From Chitinimonas_A lacunae (GTDB lineage Bacteria; Pseudomonadota; Gammaproteobacteria; Burkholderiales; Chitinimonadaceae), in the NCBI RefSeq assembly GCF_042650885.1, contig NZ_JBHSBU010000001.1, forward strand, positions 2,728,001 to 2,792,000: 64,000 nucleotides of DNA. Direction: 5' to 3'. Shown piece after piece: positions 60,065-64,000 of the stretch. The notes under the pieces were generated by a model. It searched no databases and was not told the DNA's origin. It saw only the letters and a program-made list of their open reading frames with translations. Positions within the stretch are counted from its first letter, which is position 1. Each line of letters starts with the position of its first letter. The position numbers and the translations under genes were made by a program.

Positions 60065-60550
60065 TCAGGCGAAATTGAAACCGATGGCCTGCACAATCGG
60101 CGCCTCGCCAGCCTCGGCGGCCTCATCGACCAGCCGACCGGCCTCGTAATCGCCGCGCCAGCGCAGACGGGCCTGTACCACGGCAGTCAGCGCCGCAGCC
60201 AGCCGCTCATCATCGAGCGAGGTCAGGTCAAGACAACGGAAAGCGATCAGTTTGTCGGCCTCACGATTGAGGCCGAAGCAGACCCCGTCGGTTTCCAGGC
60301 CAAAGGCATGGGCCGCCAGCAAGGTCCGACATAGCGCATCGGAGCGTTCGCCCGGCGGCGGCATAAAGAACAGCTCGGTTGACAGGCTGATCTCATTGCG
60401 CGCTTCGAGACAGGCCAGCACCACATTGGACCCGTCGGCATAGCCGATTTCGACCGACGGCTCACCTTGTTCGAGTGTCGAGGTATCGAGGCCGAGACGA
60501 CGTCCCAGCGCCGTCACTTTTTCCTGAAACAGTCTTACCGCATCGCTCAT
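60065..60550 (-). CDS. CesT-family type III chaperone 2
   Basis: 161 residues. VEIGYADGSNVVLACLEARNEISLSTELFF aligns with chaperone 1 nearly position by position, as does GRRLGLDTSTL at the start and HAFGLETDGVCFGLN in the middle. It is expected to serve effector 2, whose gene follows. Box 2 lies 39 bases upstream of the ATG, matching the distance at chaperone 1. Confidence 0.85.
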   Translation of the reverse strand: MSDAVRLFQEKVTALGRRLGLDTSTLEQGEPSVEIGYADGSNVVLACLEARNEISLSTELFFMPPPGERSDALCRTLLAAHAFGLETDGVCFGLNREADKLIAFRCLDLTSLDDERLAAALTAVVQARLRWRGDYEAGRLVDEAAEAGEAPIVQAIGFNFA

Positions 60551-60589
60551 GCTAAGGCTCCTTATGCACCGTTCTGGCCGGACCGGGGC

Positions 60590-60617
60590 TGAGTAAGCGA
60601 ACGGAGCGGCCGGTTCA
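60590..60617 (-). promoter_or_regulatory. T3SS-region box 2: TGAACC-N15-TTACTCA
   Basis: Minus strand TGAACC (60617 to 60612), 15-base spacer, TTACTCA (60596 to 60590), 39 bases before chaperone 2 and 23 bases after the sctC stop. Confidence 0.75.
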
Positions 60618-60640
60618 GGAATAATCGAGAAAATACCGTT

Positions 60641-62290
60641 TCAATGATCGGGCGACGGTCCGCGCTCAACGGGCGCCGGGGTTTCCGGCACGGGCGGCAG
60701 CATCCTGGCCGGCAGGCCCGGCTGCGAACTCACCCGTTTCGGGGTGATCAGGAACAGCCGCTCGCGCTTTTGCCGGTCGCTGCTCTTGTTGCTGAACAGC
60801 GCACCCAACAGCGGAATCTGCCCAAGCACCGGGATATGGTTGTCTTCCTTGATATCCACTTCATTGTGATAGCCGCCGATCAGCAGACTTTCGTTCTCAC
60901 CGATCACCGCCTGGGTGCTGACCACGCTGCGCCGCACGGTCGGCAGGTCGCCCACCAGTTTTTTATCTTGGATGGCGCCGTCTTCGATATCCACCACCAG
61001 TTGGATCTGATGGCGGCCCTGGTGCTCGACCAACCGGGGCGTGACCCGCAGCGTGGTGCCGGTGGTGATCGGCACCACATTGGCGGTGCGCTCGCCGCTG
61101 ACCCGGATATAGAAGGTCTCCGACAGATCGAGCAAGGCACCCAGATTATCGACCGTCAGCACCGAGGGCCGCGACAGCACCCGGGCATCGCCTCGGCCTT
61201 CGAGGAATTTGATCCGGCTGACCAGATAATTGCCGGCATCGGCCAGGATCGTGCTCGGATTGACGCTGCTGCCGCGATTGAACACCAGGGTATTGCCATC
61301 GGGCTCGCCAACCCGGCCAAACCCGGCGGCAGTACGGCCGTCGCGACCGGCCCAGGCGATGCCCAGTTCACTCAGCTTGCTGCTGTTGACGTCGAGAATC
61401 ATCGCCTCGATCTCGATCAGCTCGGTCGGCACATCGAGCGCTTCGATCAGTTGGGCGTAGACCGGAATCCGCGCCGGATTGTCGCGCACGATCACGGCAT
61501 TGATCCGTGGGTCGGCCTGGATCGCCGCCACCCGCTGCTGACCGGGCCGGTCGGCGCGCGGCTGCTCGGTCTTGGCGGCGCCGCCGACATCGGCAATCGG
61601 TGTGGCATTGCGCAAGGGCGCCGCCATATCGAGCAATTGCGACTGGCTGCCGGCGTTCTCGTCCCGCCCGGCGATCAGGTTCTGCAAGATGGTGGCGACC
61701 CCGGGCGTGGTCAGTTGACGGTCGCGGAACAGCATGACTCGGTCCTCGACCGAGGCATGCTTGAGCCGGAACACCGCCACCCGCTCATCGGCCGGCAAGG
61801 TCGGCAGATCGGTCACCGCCTTGGCGATCAGCTCGACATAGGCACGCGGCCCCGACACCAGCGCCACGCCGCGCTCGGGCAGTTCGCCCCAGCCGAAGCG
61901 CGGGTCGAGCAAGCCCAGCGCCGTCAGCGCCTGCTTCAGCGATGCCAGCGAGCCGCCCTGGGCGGCGATCGGCCGCGTCAGCACTTCACTGGCCCGATCG
62001 ATATACAGCGTGCCGCCGTAATAGAACCAGGTCAGACCATAGGCGTTGCCGAGCCGGTTGAGAAAGCCTGCCGGCGTATCGGCCGCGATCCGGCCATTGA
62101 CCCGGCCCGTCACGCCATCGGCGATGCTGGCAGTCAGGCCGAACTGGGCTGCGAATTCGCGCACCACCTGCTGCACCGTCTGATTCTCGGCATAGAAGGC
62201 ATAGGGCGCCTCGGGCCACGGCGGCGTCGCGGCCTGAAGCGGACTTGCCAGCGCCGCCAGCAAGGCGGCAAACCACCACAGCCGTTTCAT
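60641..62290 (-). CDS. sctC: SctC, type III secretion outer-membrane secretin
   Basis: 549 residues with a signal peptide (about 1-19). N0/N1-type domains come first (YAFYAENQTVQQVVREFAAQFGLTASIADGVTGRVNG), then the secretin core with LIEIEAMILDVNSSKLSELGIAW, GDARVLSRPSVLTVDNLGALLDLSETFYI, ESLLIGGYHNEV and VLGQIPLLGALFSNKSS. It builds the outer-membrane ring of the injectisome. The FYI and DIEDGAI stretches match SctC (YscC/HrcC) rather than type II secretins. Start at 62290 overlaps the chaperone gene by four bases. A Pro-rich tail ends the protein. Confidence 0.93.
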   Translation of the reverse strand: MKRLWWFAALLAALASPLQAATPPWPEAPYAFYAENQTVQQVVREFAAQFGLTASIADGVTGRVNGRIAADTPAGFLNRLGNAYGLTWFYYGGTLYIDRASEVLTRPIAAQGGSLASLKQALTALGLLDPRFGWGELPERGVALVSGPRAYVELIAKAVTDLPTLPADERVAVFRLKHASVEDRVMLFRDRQLTTPGVATILQNLIAGRDENAGSQSQLLDMAAPLRNATPIADVGGAAKTEQPRADRPGQQRVAAIQADPRINAVIVRDNPARIPVYAQLIEALDVPTELIEIEAMILDVNSSKLSELGIAWAGRDGRTAAGFGRVGEPDGNTLVFNRGSSVNPSTILADAGNYLVSRIKFLEGRGDARVLSRPSVLTVDNLGALLDLSETFYIRVSGERTANVVPITTGTTLRVTPRLVEHQGRHQIQLVVDIEDGAIQDKKLVGDLPTVRRSVVSTQAVIGENESLLIGGYHNEVDIKEDNHIPVLGQIPLLGALFSNKSSDRQKRERLFLITPKRVSSQPGLPARMLPPVPETPAPVERGPSPDH

Positions 62291-62691
62291 TGGCCCATCC
62301 CCTGCATTGCCGCCTTCCACACCACCAGCGAATTGACGAATTCGCCCAGCTCATTCTCCAGCGCATACAGATCGGCATCGGCCGCCAGCGTCTGCTGCAA
62401 CAACAGCGAGTCGCCCTCGGCGTTGAGCGCCACGCCGTCGCGTTGGCCCTGAACCCGGGCACCTGCCACCTTCATCGCCCGCTCGAGCGCCTCGCGGCGG
62501 CGCAACGGGTCGGCCGGGATACGGCAGACCCGTGCTTCGAGCAGCAGGCTCCCGCCCGACGCCGCCAGACAATGGACACGGTGGACGCCGTCGATGGTCA
62601 GGGTCAGACGGCCGTCGCGGCGCAGATCGGCGTCAAGCGCGTATTTGCTCGCCAGAGCGGCCAGCGCGGGATGCAGGGCGGGTTGGGACAT
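62287..62691 (-). CDS. CesT-like type III chaperone in the sctU-sctC run (HrpG-like position)
   Basis: 134 residues with a class-I chaperone-like fold: ALASKYALDADLRRDGRLTLTIDGVHRVHCLAASGGSLLLEARVCRIP. It is more divergent than chaperones 1 and 2. It lies between sctU (15-base gap) and sctC (four-base overlap), the position held by hrpF/hrpG in Pseudomonas group-I Hrp operons, and it probably assists an early substrate or machine part. Confidence 0.75.
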   Translation of the reverse strand: MSQPALHPALAALASKYALDADLRRDGRLTLTIDGVHRVHCLAASGGSLLLEARVCRIPADPLRRREALERAMKVAGARVQGQRDGVALNAEGDSLLLQQTLAADADLYALENELGEFVNSLVVWKAAMQGMGQ

Positions 62692-62706
62692 CGGCAGTTC
62701 CTCGAT

Positions 62707-63759
62707 TTAGCGGAGTCGATCCTGCGCCAATTGGCGCACCAGCCGCAGCACTTCGGCGACCGGTTCGATCAGGTCGGTGGGAATCACATGGTCTACCGGG
62801 GTAGACCGGTACAGGGCGCGGGCCAGCGGCACGTTTTGCAGCACCGGGATGCCTTCTTCACGGGCCACTTCGACGATCCGCTGCGCCAGTGCATCCTGGC
62901 CCTTGGCCAGCACCATGGGCAGCGGCGTCTCGGCTTCCTGGTAATAGAGCGCCACGGCGAAATGGGTCGGATTGGTGACCACCACGCTGGCCTTGCGCGC
63001 CCGCTCGGCCCCGCCGCCCATGGCGATCTCCTGGGCCAGATGGCGCCGCTTGCCCTTGATATGCGGGTCGCCTTCCATTTCCTTGTATTCCTGCTTGATC
63101 TCTTCCTTGCTCATCATCAGGTCTTTGGTATGGCGATAGCGCTGCCAGGCCAGATCGGCCAGCGCGATCGCGCCAAAGCACAGCACCACATTGATCACCA
63201 TGGTGCGCATCAGGCTGGCCACCGCCAGACCGATCGCCATCACCCCGCCCGACGGCAGCTTGGTCAGCGGGTCGAGCGCGTCGCGCACCACGAAGTAGAC
63301 CAGCGCCGACAGGAACACCACCTTGATGCAGGACTTGAGGAACTCGACCAGATTCTTGGCCGAGAACATATTCTTCAGGTTGTCGACCACATTGAGCTTC
63401 TTGGCCGAGGGCTTGAGCGATTCGAATGCGAACAGGATGCCGACCTGGAGCGTCTCGCCGAAGATGCCGATGCCCAGCACGATCAGCAGAAACGGCAGCA
63501 GCAGCAGGGCGCCGTCGCGCATCATCTGCTCCAGCGCCAGGGCCAGGGCATTGCGGAACGGCATTCCGTGCAGTTGTGCCGGCAACAGGATCATCTCGGC
63601 CATCGACTGCATCAGGCTCGGCCCCGCCATCAGCAGATAGCCGAACAGTGCGAGCACCAGCAGCACCTGGGTAAAGTCCTTGCTGTGCGCCACCTGGCCT
63701 TTCTGGCGAGCGTCACGCAGCTTTTTCGAGGTGGGCTGTTCGGTCTTTTCGCCGCTCAT
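62707..63759 (-). CDS. sctU: SctU, type III export switch protein
   Basis: 350 residues (YscU/FlhB family). Four membrane segments (about 30-200) precede the cytoplasmic domain, which holds the self-cleaving NPTH motif in VVTNPTHFAVALYY; cleavage after Asn switches substrate class. The N-terminus MSGEKTEQPTSKKLRDARQKGQVAHSKD is typical. It overlaps sctT by four bases. Confidence 0.95.
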   Translation of the reverse strand: MSGEKTEQPTSKKLRDARQKGQVAHSKDFTQVLLVLALFGYLLMAGPSLMQSMAEMILLPAQLHGMPFRNALALALEQMMRDGALLLLPFLLIVLGIGIFGETLQVGILFAFESLKPSAKKLNVVDNLKNMFSAKNLVEFLKSCIKVVFLSALVYFVVRDALDPLTKLPSGGVMAIGLAVASLMRTMVINVVLCFGAIALADLAWQRYRHTKDLMMSKEEIKQEYKEMEGDPHIKGKRRHLAQEIAMGGGAERARKASVVVTNPTHFAVALYYQEAETPLPMVLAKGQDALAQRIVEVAREEGIPVLQNVPLARALYRSTPVDHVIPTDLIEPVAEVLRLVRQLAQDRLR

Positions 63760-64000
63760 GGCGCAATCTTCCAGCCCAAGGTGTCGCGCACCGTATCGAA
63801 CAGACCATGGAAGCGGTTGATCTCGAGCGCCGCGTTATCGAACAGATTGACGGCGTACACCGCCAGCATCAGCATCGCCAGCGCACTCTTGATCGGCATG
63901 GCCAGAAAGAACACCTGAAGCTGCGGGGCAAAGCGGCTGACCAGCGCAAGCCCCATCTCGGCCAGAAACATCGCGACCAGCACCGGTCCGGCCAGCACCA
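63756..64000 (-). CDS. sctT: SctT, export apparatus protein (cut by the window edge)
   Basis: Only the C-terminal 80 residues or so are present; the frame continues past 64000. The visible part is hydrophobic with FLAEMGLALVSRFAPQLQVFFLAMPIKSALAMLMLAVY, the characteristic C-terminal region of SctT/FliR-type export gate proteins. It overlaps sctU by four bases, so sctT-sctU is co-translated. Confidence 0.88.
   Translation of the reverse strand, partial: VLAGPVLVAMFLAEMGLALVSRFAPQLQVFFLAMPIKSALAMLMLAVYAVNLFDNAALEINRFHGLFDTVRDTLGWKIAP

Noticed and set aside
60644..63918. Long plus-strand frames opposite sctC and sctU
   Set aside because: Antisense shadows with no recognisable domains and no ribosome sites.
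1..64000. CRISPR arrays, tRNA and rRNA genes
   Set aside because: No regularly spaced repeats and no cloverleaf or rRNA sequence was recognised by eye; a tRNA scan was not possible.

Overview
The window reads as GC-rich chromosomal DNA of a betaproteobacterium. The best fit is Neisseriales (the Chromobacteriaceae/Chitinibacteraceae neighbourhood). This is inferred from the ptsN-hprK-rapZ block, the hda/AI-2E permease/purM/purN/DUF3108/rsmB block, MetE/MetR and the gene style, not from a marker gene. No rRNA, tRNA or CRISPR array was seen. Genes are densely packed on both strands, and long antisense ORFs are coding shadows.

Left part (1-10.7 kb): the 3' end of a glycosyltransferase, then an NAD-dependent sugar epimerase whose 3' end is interrupted by a complete IS200/IS605 element (about 1722-3506; divergent tnpB and tnpA, with a probable omega RNA at the tnpB-side end). 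Next come a small degenerate GGDEF-like protein, ptsN-hprK-rapZ with a NusG-domain-II membrane protein, a Gx-type transporter gene overlapping ubiX, a secreted acid-phosphatase-like enzyme and a TIGR00266 protein.

Middle (10.9-40 kb): a divergent MFS transporter/MocR regulator pair; a SUKH protein; a TetR-RND-TolC efflux cluster with a clear palindromic operator; argB; TPR, CBS and HAD proteins; the methionine importer metNIQ; a QueD-like enzyme; a TlpA-like thioredoxin; a VanZ protein; a large lipoprotein made of delta-60 repeats; dgt; three RNA-modification enzymes (RluF-, TcdA- and RsuA-like); and small proteins.

Right-middle (40-55 kb): a cobalamin riboswitch driving a BtuB-type receptor, an AT-rich gene-poor gap with a small secreted protein, divergent metE/metR, a HAD phosphatase with hda and an AI-2E-type permease, then purM, purN, two DUF3108 proteins and rsmB.

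Right end (55-64 kb) is the most interesting region: part of a type III secretion system. sctT (cut by the window edge), sctU, a CesT-type chaperone and the secretin sctC form one minus-strand run. Downstream are two tandem chaperone-effector cassettes whose effector candidates are paralogues of an unrecognised family. An ECF sigma factor lies alongside. Three near-identical promoter-like boxes, TGAAC(C/T)-N15-TTACTCA, stand before the two chaperone genes and before the gene preceding the sigma factor. The arrangement resembles group-I Hrp systems controlled by HrpL, but the boxes differ from the classical hrp box.

Two families of dispersed short intergenic repeats were also found. One is a pair of TGCAA words 11 bases apart in the 3' flanks of at least six genes. 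The other is a roughly 45-base degenerate repeat with a CTGA(C/T)TCCGA...CTGGAAATG core.
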